Below are positions 45,667-56,521 of a DNA stretch of 64,000 bases, one piece after another (the first letter of the stretch is position 1; each line of letters opens with the position of its first letter). This stretch comes from Paramarasmius palmivorus (taxonomy: Eukaryota; Basidiomycota; Agaricomycetes; Agaricales; Marasmiaceae). A model generated the notes under the pieces. The model saw only the letters and a program-made list of their open reading frames with translations. It did no database searches and was not told where the DNA came from. Made by a program: the position numbers and the translations under genes. The stretch spans positions 186,001 through 250,000 of the forward strand of contig JAYKXP010000022.1 of the NCBI GenBank assembly GCA_037176845.1. The letters run 5' to 3'.

Positions 45667-46467
45667 AAATAGATGTGCTTTTGGGTTGCTTGGATTGCAC
45701 TGTATTTATGAGTTACCCCCTACTGTAGCATTAGTTGATCGGTACATAAAATCCACATGATAGTCATTACGAGCCATATATCACGACCAGGCTCTGTTTC
45801 TACAATTCTGGCGCTGAACCAATTTCTTGGCCGAGTCGGTATCAACATCGGACTCAAATCGGACTTTGAACTTTCTTGAGTAACGCTTTGACGTGACTCG
45901 TGACAGTGACACCCTTTCCCCAATTCCGGTTCTATATCTAAGATAGTACTATAACCGTACCCGTTCTGGCATTTCTGTTTCCCGAGACTCTGGGCTGGTC
46001 AGAGTGCAGTCATATGGAGAGAGGAGAGAAGAGTCACCGCAGTGGGTGATCAAGTACCTACCAATCCATAAGTGACGACGGTAAGGCAGTGTCGAGGCAG
46101 TGTCGTCGCTGTCTGGTGTGAGAAAATGTTCACGATCTCCCCACTACAGTTCCACACAACACTTAATGCATTCAAGGGTTCATCAACGCTGTCCAGTGCA
46201 CGTTTGATAACACCACTTTGTCCACTCCGTCGTCTTGGTGGTAATGCAGGTGGCTCATACAAACCTTCACCTACATCCCCGGAGTCGCCTTCTTTCCGCC
46301 TTGTTGCAGAAAATCATCGACTCGGTCAATGCAGGCAACGTGCTAAAAATTCTGCTACTTCCGAGTTCCCTCATTGGCTTCTTCAGATTCCTCAGTTGGC
46401 GGCGGACGAGACAGAGGGGCCCAAGGTGTGCGGGGACCACCGTTCATGCATCCATTCAAACTAATCG
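45667..46467. other. Spacer downstream of MFS copy A
   Basis: It includes a segment at about 45965-46030 that resembles 52250-52320. Open frames in 46050-46471 overlap the possible 5' end of the next gene, whose start is uncertain. Confidence 0.4.
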
Positions 46468-49400
46468 GTGAATAGCGCACGCCAGATTATTATTAATGGC
46501 GGATATTTCACCCGAAATTCCATCGCAAGGACTTCCAACGAAGAAGAGTCAGTAGGAGCCCGCGAACCTTCACCACCGTCATCACCGCCATTCAAAACAT
46601 ACGTCAAACACCTAATCCCCCTGGGCTTCGGGTACCCGCTATGGAGCCCTAGCCTAACTCACGATCTTCCACAATCCTACCAGAGAACGGGGGTCTCGAT
46701 AGGCGATGTTGTGACTTTCAACGGTCAGGGTGGAATTGAGTATTTCTTCAACGTCCTGCATGGCCCCAATGATGATCGAAACCTGGGCAGAGTCCCCGAG
46801 AATTTTGAACCACTCGAGTTAACACTCGATATTGCAAGGGATTTACATCAGCATGCTCCAAGGTCGATTATCGCGAGCCCTTCTAGCAAGATAACACTGG
46901 AACCATTGAACCGCTGTAGATCATACCCACATAATGGTGCGTTTGTACGTAGTGTCAACCTAGCTTTGGACTGAGCTTTGGGCCGGAGGTGTTCCTATGG
47001 AGTTTGGATGTGGACTTTCCCTGTTTTCTGGTTCCACCGAAGGTGCAATTCTGATTCTTCCCGAGGGAGGTGCGCGAGAGGATCATCACAATGAAGATGC
47101 CTTCGAACAGTACGCGAGAAGGAACGCGTTGCGCTGGTTTCGGTATATAAATGGGGTCCGCGGGCGGCGTCTGAGCGGAAATGCTCTCATTTTGGTCACT
47201 GGCGTAGACAAAACCAATACCTGGGGCGTAGCTTCCTTCAGTGATGCAGAGCTAGGATCCGTGATGATGGAACTAGTGCCGAACATGTTAGGATCTCACA
47301 CCAAGTACCACTTTCAGCGGTTTGCCTATGCAACGACTCGTACCGGTCCGATAACAACTGGCCAACCTGAAGGGGCAGAGAACAACGTGAATCAGTGCAT
47401 CTTTTTGCGGGGCATCCGGATTGTTGTTGGCCAGCGTCTATTGCCTCGAACGATATCTGTGAAAACTGAGGATGTTCAGCAGTTGCCCCTCGAAGGCAGC
47501 AAATTTGTTCCCTTTGGCTCCCAGCACCAGCACAGTCAGCCAGGCCCATCCTCTTTGTCCCCTTTGTCGGCACCATCGTCCTTGTTCTCTAATTACACAT
47601 CTCCGTCTGGCTTGACCGTTACCACGGAACGGATTCCGCCGCAGGTCTCAGTAAGTTCATGGTTTTTTTCGCGTTTACCCCTCGATTGATGCTGCATCCT
47701 AGGCGTACGATCCTTGCACAACTCTCGGGAATCGTTTGCTGGAACTGGTATCTTCTCGTTGCATGGTTATATTCTTGTTGCTGACGAAACCTGAACTTAG
47801 GTACCTGACGCAGATGTAGCAACGATACGAGACAAACAGCTACTTGAGTTACTGAGAACGGTGAGTCCTTATGTTTTGGAAGAAGAAACTCATTCATCTA
47901 TGACTTAGAGCGACGGGTGCTTGCCTAGTGACGAAGAACTTTTGCATAGAATGGAGCAATATTTCCAAGCTGTGGGAACCAACGGTATATAACAGTCATA
48001 CCAGCCCTGCAATGAGTATTTACTTTGGAATCCTGTAGGATTTGCTTGGTTATCACCACAGGGCTCCGCGAGATCACAATCCCAAACGTCAGCTCACGGA
48101 TATGCCGAATCGGACTCCGACACTTCGCTCAAAACATCAACCTCGCCAGACCGCCAGCTTCCGAAGGAGCCGGGTGTTGTTTCCGAGCTCGAGTATCATA
48201 CTGCGGACTCCTCAGGGCCTCAGATGCATCGTACCGACACGTTTCATCAAATATCGGACGGCAATCAGAAATCGAGAAACGCCCCAGTAACTGCTGTTAG
48301 GACCCCTCCGATGACGAGACCATCTCGTCGAATATCGGACGGCACATTCAAGGCATCGCATTCAAGAACCGCTGCAACTTCCGTTGCTAGAACCCCTCAG
48401 GAAGTCGTACGAGAAAAGGTCCCACGGTTTCGGGTCCTTGTCATGGGTAGAAGGAATGCGGGGAAGACTACGCTTTTGCAGAAGATGACTCAGAGTTCAG
48501 ACGGGACGTTTATTATACATGACGACAGCGGCAAGCAGGTGCGCGCTCTGCTATTCATGCTCGCTGTGTAATGACAACTTATGCTTCCTTTAGGTAGATG
48601 CTGGAACGATACTGGAGCTATCCGTTGGGGTGAACGATATGCGCTGAGACAGTTCGACCTTACACTGACCTTTCACGCAGCGCGGGAAAAGTCGTATCAA
48701 CTGGGAGATAACCTTCAAAAGGCATGCATATTTCGAGACATTGGATGTCAAAGCTCACACAAGCTCACTCGGCAGTAACTTGGGTTTTGTTTTCCATGAC
48801 TCTCGCGGAATGGAAGCCGGTTCTGTATATGAAGTGGAGGACCTCAAGAAATTTCTGAAAGAGAGAAGCCAAGAATCCTTGGACAAGCAAATCCATGTTA
48901 TATGGTGAGTAATCCCCATGCAGGGCGCTCCGCGAGCATGGGTTAATTCCATGACAGGTACTGTCTTTCCGCTGATACCGATCGACCTCTCTGTGATGCG
49001 GAAATGGCCTTTTTTGAGAATGGAACGGAGGGTGGTGAGTTGTGATAACAGTATTTAGGATGTAGCAATAACCTTTTTCTCAGTGCCAGTCATTGCAATA
49101 TTCACCAAGTTCGAATCCCGAATAAACAAGGCATTCAGCAAACTCTGCGACGAGGGTATGTCGCTCAAAGACGCACGAAGACAGGCAGAGCAAAGAGCCA
49201 AGCACGACTGGGAAATCCTACTGACGGAACGGAAACAACGGATGAAATACCCACCCGCCGCCTGCGTGTATCTGCAGAGTAAGCCTCGTAAATTGAACTG
49301 TCCCAGTCAATTGGTTCTCACCCAATGCCACCAGAGATGGACAAACCAGAGACAACGTGCGAGCCGTTAACATTAGCCACTCATCGAACGATTGAAACAG

Positions 49401-51606
49401 AAGTCGTGTCGCGTTTGTTTGCGATGGTCCAACGAACCAGCGTTGAAGTCTCTATGGGTGTGGCATTAGTCTAGTAAGTCGCGTCATTTTCTCCCCGTTC
49501 CCATTGGTCTAATGAAAAATTAGTGCGATCTCCCTAGCAGCGGAGAAACATGAGCAAGTGCGGCGAGAAAACAACAAGTTATATGCATGGACGACCCTAC
49601 TGCTTTCATTGTTTCCCCACTGGGTAAGTCTATTCAAGTTGAAGCGTACGGTGAATTGAGCAGCACCGACTGTTTTCATCCGAATCACAGAAAGTACGTG
49701 ACACACTCTCATCTCATCTCAGCTCTGCATTCTTGTTAAATTCCTTGATTCAGGAAGTACGTGCTGCCATTTATTTATGCTCGTACCAAACATTCATCGA
49801 TGATTATTCGTGAAAACACAAGTTTCTTGTAAGTGATTTTACGGTCTCTCAAGGTGCTGTTCTGAATCGTTCGCTTAGAAAGTGAGTCGATCAATTTCTG
49901 AAGCCACTGAGGCAAACTTACGGTCACACAGATTGTGAGCAATGATCCGCTTTTCGAGGCCTATTCATACTAATGCGATTTGCTCGTTAGGAGGTGAATT
50001 TGATATCCTCGTATAATGCGGACTGACCAACACCTGAGACTGTTTGAAACAGAACGTTTGTTGCTTCTACATGTCTGCAATGTCAGCGTCATTAACCACC
50101 TTTACAGGATGTGAGCCGACTTCTGTTTGCCTGGAATTTGTTGATTCACGCCTCTACAGTGGGTGTGTAACAACCACTGGTGATTTGCCTACTCGACTAA
50201 ATCAGCTATTTATTGGGAATTGATCAGGAAGTAAGTTTCTCACCCAGTGATTTAGTATGGTACTCATTTTGATGACACTATGTAGTGGGTATGTTTCTCT
50301 CAACAACGTAACGCCTCTCTGCTGATGGCTACCATCCATTCAACTACGCAGCATGTGAGTCCAGTTCATGTTAGATATTTCATCATATTGAATGTCTGAA
50401 ATAGTGGGTCAGTCAAGCCGCGCTGAACAAAATTTATTGGTCTGACTAACGAGATAAATGCGGCTGTTGACCAGACAGTGAGAGATTCTTTGAGAATTTC
50501 TTTGAGTATCAATGCTGATCCCCGCGTCTAGTGGGTGGGCATATTACTTGGTTTCCGTCACACGAATGACGCTCAACGTTGTTGCGTTTCGGGATCCGGT
50601 TTGGTAACAGGATGTATGTACTCGATCCCGCTCATGAAAAGGGGAATGTTGACTCAAATTTGCCAGGATGTACTCGCGCTTTCTCTTTCTCTGACCTTTG
50701 CTAAAACATTTGACGATTGTCATCATAGGACGTGAGTTTTCCGCTGTCTTTTGCTTTTGTGCGACTCACGATTAATTCCTTGTTCCAGTGGGTACGTGAT
50801 CTCACCGCAATGCGTCTCTTTTACTGAAGCCGATGGTAGTCCGTGAGTAAAGCAATCTTTTGAAGAATTCAAGCTGTTTAGACGAATGTATCGAATAATA
50901 TATAGCCGGCAAGTCATTGTTATTCGATAAGCACGCCACTCATCGATCTGATGCATCTATAGGATGTAAGGTTGCCTCACTCACGTCTCAAGGGTGCTCT
51001 CATTCACAGCTTGACGTTGTTCTCCATCTAGACTGTGAGTTCTCAAGCCTATGTCATAATCCACAGCTGATATAGCACCCACCAGAATATGCAAAGTCAA
51101 GAGCAAGTCCGTGTAATTGTTCACGCTGCAACAACTTGGGTAAGTGTACTTGTTTGGGCTGTAGGATTGTGCTCATGATTCTATAGGACAATCCATCGAC
51201 TACGACGAAGCTCCAGCTACTCACGTTCTTCATCGGTGGGTATGCAGTCCACAGAGAAGCCATAAAGTATTAAAGGTTGTATTCCCAGACGTTCTGGTCA
51301 TTGCCGAATGTTTGTTTTGGGTCGGGGGAAGCATGCCGTATAACCTCGGCCTTGTTCAAGAAGTCATCCGACAATATCAGAACTCGCAGTCGGAGCGGGA
51401 AAGATTTCGTGCGATAGCAGGTCAGCTATTCGTGGAGACGGGAACGACAGTTCTAGGATACGATGTGCATCTATTTCGGGATAGGCTGAGGGAACTGGCC
51501 ATGAAATACGAGAAGGTGTTAATAGATAACCATTTTACGGTAAGTGTGCTCCGGTGACGATCCTTCACTTGGCTTACCGAAGTACCTATGCAGCTTAGGA
51601 GTTGAT
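46468..51606 (+). CDS. Predicted fusion: uncharacterised Agaricomycete N-terminal module joined to a G-domain protein with a micro-exon train (copy 2)
   Basis: No good ATG was found, so the 5' end is uncertain. The first module runs from INGGYFTRNS (46498) through GFGYPLWSPSL, GAILILPEGGARED, GDVVTFNGQGG, ALILVTGVDKTNTWGVASF and NQCIFLRGIRIVVGQ to MEQYFQAVGTN. It is an Agaricomycete family of unknown function. A 54-nt intron (47985-48038) then leads in frame, without a stop, through GFAWLSPQGSARSQ into the G-domain region: P-loop VLVMGRRNAGKTTLLQ, VDAGTILELSVG, FVFHDSRGMEAG and FTKFES. Next come the micro-exons (49624-51085), NMQSQEQVRVIVHAATTW, and LVIAECLFWVGG with a final LRS exon stopping at 51604-51606. 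The total is about 985 aa. The exon joint near 46950-46985 is unresolved. Two separate genes would be the alternative. Confidence 0.55.
49624..51085 (+). other. Micro-exon train, copy 2: 22 single-codon exons and one 6-nt exon
   Basis: Exon start positions and bases: 49691 AAA, 49754 GAA, 49823 TTTCTT, 49879 AAA, 49932 ATT, 49991 GAG, 50053 AAC, 50108 GAT, 50160 TGG, 50228 GAA, 50286 TGG, 50352 CAT, 50405 TGG, 50475 ACA, 50532 TGG, 50611 GAT, 50667 GAT, 50729 GAC, 50789 TGG, 50840 TCC, 50906 CCG, 50963 GAT, 51032 ACT. Each is preceded by ag and followed by gt, or gc after 50906. The 24 introns run from 48 to 76 nt. All boundaries are phase 0, so 24 residues are added, five of them Trp. Confidence 0.75.
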
Positions 51607-51649
51607 TCGGCACATGAGCAGCCGGCATAGGCAAAACAGCTTTGATTAT

Positions 51650-51845
51650 TTCAGTTGGTCTACCGTGTATTGTAGATTGGGACGGTGTTATTACATTGCA
51701 TTTTTACTCGCACGTCTATCGAGTACAGACAGCAATCAGTACTTTTGATTACAGATCCTGGACACACGCCTCCAATCCATTCTACATTACTCTTGATTGT
51801 GGTCAGATTTTCAACTCCGTCGTCAGTGATCAAGACCACCCAAGA
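51650..51845 (-). pseudogene. Remnant of the Xaa-Pro aminopeptidase 3' end
   Basis: On the minus strand [22 protein letters not shown] matches the last coding exon of the gene at 32148-34080 ([22 protein letters not shown]) over about 22 residues. The upstream catalytic part is missing: the sequence passes within about 40 bp into RRP42-derived DNA. No metal-binding site remains. It was carried with the inverted duplication. Confidence 0.8.
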
Positions 51846-51879
51846 CTTCGGCAACTTCGACAAACGGTAGGCTCGTCTT

Positions 51880-52115
51880 AACATCAGCCGAAACCCACAT
51901 AACGGGAGCGGGAGGAACTGCAGTACTTGCAGCTGTCAAATTGAAGGTCGAGAATGTCGGAGAGGATGGTTTTAGCCGGGGACAAAGAGTGTCGAATACA
52001 ATGCGAAGAAGGGTAGCATGGGACTCGCCAAACAGCGGATTCGATACCAGAAAGATTAGCTCTGCTATAGATTTTGAGTTTCCGGATTATCGTGACGAAG
52101 GCGAAGTCCTGTCGA
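51880..52115 (+). pseudogene. Decayed RRP42 fragment
   Basis: Sequence equivalent to GTAVLAAVKLKVENVGEDG (RRP42 GTEVLAAVKLEVENVGEDG) is followed, after deletions, by SGFDTRKISSAIDFEFPDYRDEG, almost identical to the intact gene at 30914-32087. The intron, the middle block and both ends are missing. It lies in the orientation expected for the mirror-image copy and confirms that the duplicated segment originally extended through the aminopeptidase gene into RRP42. Confidence 0.8.
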
Positions 52116-53022
52116 CCTCCGACTTGTCGAAGGATTGCCATTCGGGGAAAAACGGCGAGAAAGGAGTTCAAACTAAATCTTGCTGTGATAGAGCTGTGAC
52201 TGTGACAAGTAAGCCATTTGTCCGCGGAGCTCCTTCTGCTGTACACCCATATCGGCATTTTTGTTTCCTGAGGCCCTAGGCTGGCTGGAGTATATTGCAG
52301 TACGGTAATATGGAAGGAGACCAGATCTTCAGAGCCCTAGCTTCAAAGTTGTACCCAAGTCGTGCGTTTCTAAAGTTCTGTGATCTCTCCATTACTCATG
52401 GGCCATGGCAGAGGTTGGCAGCGGCATCTGGCTTCAGACAGTATATACTCAAGCTTGACTGGACACAAACTTGAGCAAGGCCCTTGGCTCTCGATATCGT
52501 CGCTCATTTCCGATTCCGTTCTGGAATCGCACTATGAAACACGGAAAATCAACGAGGTCGCCGTCCACACGGCCTGCAGTGCTTAGCGCTTAGCCTTCAG
52601 GAATCAGAACCAGACACCGAGACCTTACTAGTCCCACCGACAGACTGTAAGTGTAAGAGCGTACAACCTTATCCCTTCGTACTGCTCACATCGCAAATAG
52701 GTATTTGGACTTCGCCCTCAATCCAGTTGGCTGTGATATCCGCGGCAACAAGCATAGGCTCAAAGCCATTTTTGTTTGGTCTAGAATGAGGAGGGGGAAA
52801 GGTATGAAGCCGAAGATCAATCAAGAATAGAGTATGCCTGGGCTGCGAACGCGTCTGGAATCGAGTCTGCTCGACATAGGGCACGACCAGCACATGGAGG
52901 TCTGGATTAGTCAGCAACAGTATCGCCTATCGTTGAAATTCCAAAAATTCGCGACGATAAAAGGCAATGTCGTGCTCCCCAGGCGGACTCAATTACTCGT
53001 CTATTTCAACCTCTACCCATCC
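52116..53022. other. Spacer between the duplication remnant and MFS copy B
   Basis: It contains the second copy of a short dispersed segment (about 52250-52320, like 45965-46030). No gene is supported; the open frames at 52380-52917 are short and without features. Confidence 0.4.
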
Positions 53023-55147
53023 ATGTCGACCGCTTCATCTGCGACATGTCTTCCTCAACTTCTGGACCCCGAGAAACAGTCAAAGCAGACCCATAATTCC
53101 CTTACGCGGGCACAAGATCTGTATGAGGTCGACCTCACCCCCGAAGAGCACCCTGAGAGCATGAGCTCTGCTAGGAAATGGTTAATAGTGTTGGTGATAA
53201 GTGGCGCATCACTATGTGTTACATGCTTGTCCTCCGCGGTAAGCATTCTCTTTGTGTTATATCTTCCAGTCAACGATTTTAATGCTCGGCTAGGCCGCTT
53301 TTGCAGAAGGAGGAATGGCTGCAGACACCCCCGAAGAGCACCCTGAGAGCATGAGCTCTGCTAGGAAATGGTTAATAGTGTTGGTGATAAGTGGCGCATC
53401 ACTATGTGTTACATGCTTGTCCTCCGCGGTAAGCATTCTCTTTGTGTTATATCTTCCAGTCAACGATTTTAATGCTCGGCTAGGCCGCTTTTGCAGAAGG
53501 AGGAATGGCTGCAGAGTTTCATGTCTCCCATCTCGTCACAGTCCTTGCTGTTAGTCTCTTTGTCGCGGGCTTTGGTGTAGGACCTTTACTGGTTGGCCCG
53601 TTGTCAGAGGTGTATGGCAGGAACATCATCTACCAAGTCTCCTTCACCTGGTTATTCATATTTTCATGGCCAATAGTCTTTGCGCCGAACATTGGTACGT
53701 GTTCCCTGCCTCAGGCTCGCTTCTATTCTAAGTATTGACTTGGGCACCGTAGCCGTCATGCTCGTATTCCGATTCCTTACTGGATTTTGCGGATCCACCT
53801 TCCTCAGTGTCGCCGGTGGAACTGTCAGTGACATGTTTTCCGACGAAGCGGTGGCAAAGTAAGTCCGAGTCAGTTGATCAGTTGGCATGCTCACTCTATC
53901 CTGTCGTGCAGTCCAATGGCCATTTATACACTATCTGCATTTATCGGTCCTATTATCGGTCCCCTGTACAGTGGGTAAGGTACAACCAGCTTCCTCGATG
54001 ACCACTTTGCTCATGATTCTCACCTGCAGCTTCGTCAATGAGGTGAATTCCTTTGACATGGCTCCTCTGTCTTTGTTCTAATTACCTTCTAGAACATAAA
54101 CTGGCGCTGGACATTCCGTATCATATTGATCTGGACATTCGTACAGACTGTTGCCATCTACCTAGTATGTTCGCCCCGTCTCTACTTCACACAATCTCTC
54201 AATTATGTTGCAGTTCGTTCCGGAGACTTACATCCCGGTGTTACGCAAAAGAAAAGCCGCCGCGTGTGTACAACATTTGTCGGACTATGCACACTTCCAC
54301 TAATCTATTGTGAAAAGACTACGCAAAAGTACAGGAGACCCAAAATACTGGGCTCCCCTGGATCGACAAAACAAGGACCTCGCGAAGTTGATTATCATTA
54401 GTTGCTACAAGCCTTTCGAGTTGATCATCCACGATCACATGGTAATGTTACTTGATACATGGTATTTTGTTTCTTGACCACAGCATCGCAGTCATGGCTC
54501 ACTCTCGAACAGGACTGCAGTCATCCTGGGTATCCTATACCTAACCTTTGAAGCCTTTCCGGTCATCTTTCAACAACAACACGGCTTCACTATGCAACAA
54601 ACTGGAATGTCGTTCCTTGGGATTGGTCTCGGCATGATTCTTGCTGTTCCAACGCAAGGGTACTTCAATCACTACGTCCACGAAGCGGGATCGCCAGAAT
54701 CACAACTTCATAAGGGTGAAATCGGTGGTATACTGGTACCAATAGGACTCTACGTTATCGCATTCACCAGCTACGGATCGGTTCATTGGATTGCCCCCAT
54801 CATTGGCTCCATTCCCTTCGGCGCTGGCGTATACTTGGTCTTCACGTCTGTATTCACATACCTCGTTACAGCGTATAGACCTGTAGCAGCGAGCGCATTG
54901 GCATCCAACTCTGCGATGCGGTTTGCGTCTGCTGCTGCTTTTCCGCTCTTTGCTGGGTATATGTATGAAGCACTGGGGACAGTAGGTGCTACGGCATTAC
55001 TAGCAGGTGTTATGACTGTCATGGCCCCATTACCGTGAGTGTCTTGTTGAAGCTACATAGGTTGATACTGATGAGAGCACCAGGTTTATTTTTAGGAGAA
55101 TTGGTGCTCGTTTACGAAAAAGTTCACGTTTCGCTGCTCAGCCGTGA
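53023..55147 (+). CDS. MFS transporter, DHA1 type, copy B, with an internal duplication
   Basis: Start MSTASSATCLPQLLD at 53023, then YEVDLTPEEHPESMSSARKW and the first helix. A 190-bp perfect tandem duplication (53136-53325 and 53326-53515) contains the end of exon 1, a 55-nt intron and the start of exon 2. Because 190 minus 55 is 135, it adds exactly 45 codons (DTPEEHPESMSSARKW plus helix 1 again) and a second copy of the intron in frame. The rest follows copy A: GPLLVGPLSEVYGRNIIYQ, WRWTFRIILIWTF, FVPETYIPVLRKRKAA, WAPLDRQNKDLAK, a 13-nt exon at 54030-54042 and a stop at 55145-55147. Splicing from the first donor (53239) to the second acceptor (before 53484) would give a normal-length protein. 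Confidence 0.75.
53136..53515 (+). repeat. Perfect 190-bp tandem duplication
   Basis: The unit 53136-53325 is repeated base for base at 53326-53515. The left junction shows CTCACCC before unit 1 and GACACCC before unit 2, with CACCC shared. Each unit holds one complete intron (53239-53293 in unit 1). Confidence 0.95.
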
Positions 55148-56398
55148 ACCATGCTTTGGTCGTTTGACATTGTATTTGGCAGCCGAACCTCATTTCTTAC
55201 TTATCGTACATTGACCGTTCATAGAAAGTACTTTACGAGGATGATAATACAATCGACTTTCGGATAGCACTTGTCACGGGTTGTAGCGACTGGCCCAAGC
55301 GACAAAGCGTTGCTCGGGCTGTCGTAGCAGGCCTAGAATCGATCCTACATAATCACTCCTTGGTGTAGGCGATGCCGCGGGCGACCCTACCGCGCGCAGT
55401 ACTTTAATCGACTGTCATCAAAGTGTTTGCAGCATCTGGTTTCGAGACTGTAGCAGGCCTTTTCCCCGCGTTGTGAATGACTCCCAGATACGCACCGCGG
55501 GCGTTGAGACCAAGTGTATGGTATAGAGGTTTTTGGAGCAATTCTCAAAAATCGATTTGGCACTTGGGATCCTGAAAGGCCTTGTTAGCATTAGCAGCGA
55601 TCCACCGTATTCCTCAGCCTGACCCGCTATGTGTACAATATAAATAGTTGGAGCTCTTGAAACTGATCCGTTTGTGTTGCCGGAGTCGAGGCGGTTCATG
55701 AGGTTCTCCGGGACTGTTGGGGACCATAGCAGCGGGTTTCCTTGAGGTGCAGAGTCACTAGAAACTATCAAGGGAGGAAGTATATACGAAGTTCGAGCCG
55801 ACTGTCGAATATGGGAACCCGGCAAAACCCGAGTTTGGCAACAGACCCACGTGATGTCAATTGTCTCGACTTCGCAACTTGCTCACATTTGCTCAACCCG
55901 ACGACAAACGCAACTCAGTCATCGAGGATTGGTATGTTCCTGTGCTGTGCGGCTTATATCCGACTCATACTCGTCATACTCGTCATATCCTGTCGGTAGC
56001 GCATGTCCGTCTTGAGATCGCAGCGTCGGCAGCACCAAACGAGTTGAACGAACTGAAAATGTCCTTTAGGTCTGGGTAGTGGGGGCAAGTGCCCCACAGT
56101 CGGCCGTTGAAAGAAGCGCATTAAGAGCTATACCCTGCGCCCTGTCACTCAAGAATGATTTCGGAAAGTTGATGTTATCATAACCGACTCGAGTTGTGTA
56201 TAGTATACTCGAGGGAAACCTAGGTTTTGTGCGGTGGCTCGAGGTGCGTATGCCAATTCGTTATTTTCGGCTTGGGCGCTGACATCTATCCTGGATTGTC
56301 AGCGACCATTAGATGTCTGATAGGCTGGAGTGCTGAAGAACGAGGCCTTTTTTTTTAGCACCGCGGCAGTCGTTAGCTGTTGACGCAGAGGAAACCCA
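55148..56398. other. Intergenic region upstream of MFS copy C
   Basis: Minus-strand and plus-strand frames of up to 135 codons (55418-55825) overlap and show no family features. I see no repeat or RNA gene. Confidence 0.4.
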
Positions 56399-56424
56399 CT
56401 AGGACACCGACACGAACACGGACA
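56399..56424 (+). promoter_or_regulatory. Conserved element upstream of MFS copy C
   Basis: TAGGACACCGACACGAACA followed by CGGACA matches the element at 43572-43597 except at two positions, and lies about 98-120 bp before the ATG at 56522. MFS copy B shows only a weaker resemblance in this position. Confidence 0.4.
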
Positions 56425-56521
56425 TTGCTGATGTCGTTAGACCCACAACCGCGACAATAACAAATTTGTCCAGCAATAAAAGCGAAGATTTCTGGATGAT
56501 GACTTTATCACCACCCCAGTA

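Larger units (their letters stand above)
48311..51850 (-). repeat. Inverted segmental duplication, copy 2 (~3.5 kb)
   Basis: Reverse-complement counterpart of 33985-37520. Homology starts near the RRISDGT codons (48311 onward), which is also where the upstream reading frame differs from copy 1. It ends inside the aminopeptidase remnant near 51845. The order of parts is G-domain gene, aminopeptidase 3' piece, then an RRP42 piece, the mirror image of copy 1. Confidence 0.9.

Noticed and set aside
49624..51085. A CRISPR-like or tandem-repeat array
   Set aside because: The spacing is regular (about 60 nt), but the intervals are unlike each other and the constant parts are only splice signals; this is a splicing pattern.
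46468..51606. NLR- or retrotransposon-type gene near the G-domain copies
   Set aside because: There are no NACHT, NB-ARC, reverse transcriptase or integrase motifs; the P-loop protein has the short G-domain layout.
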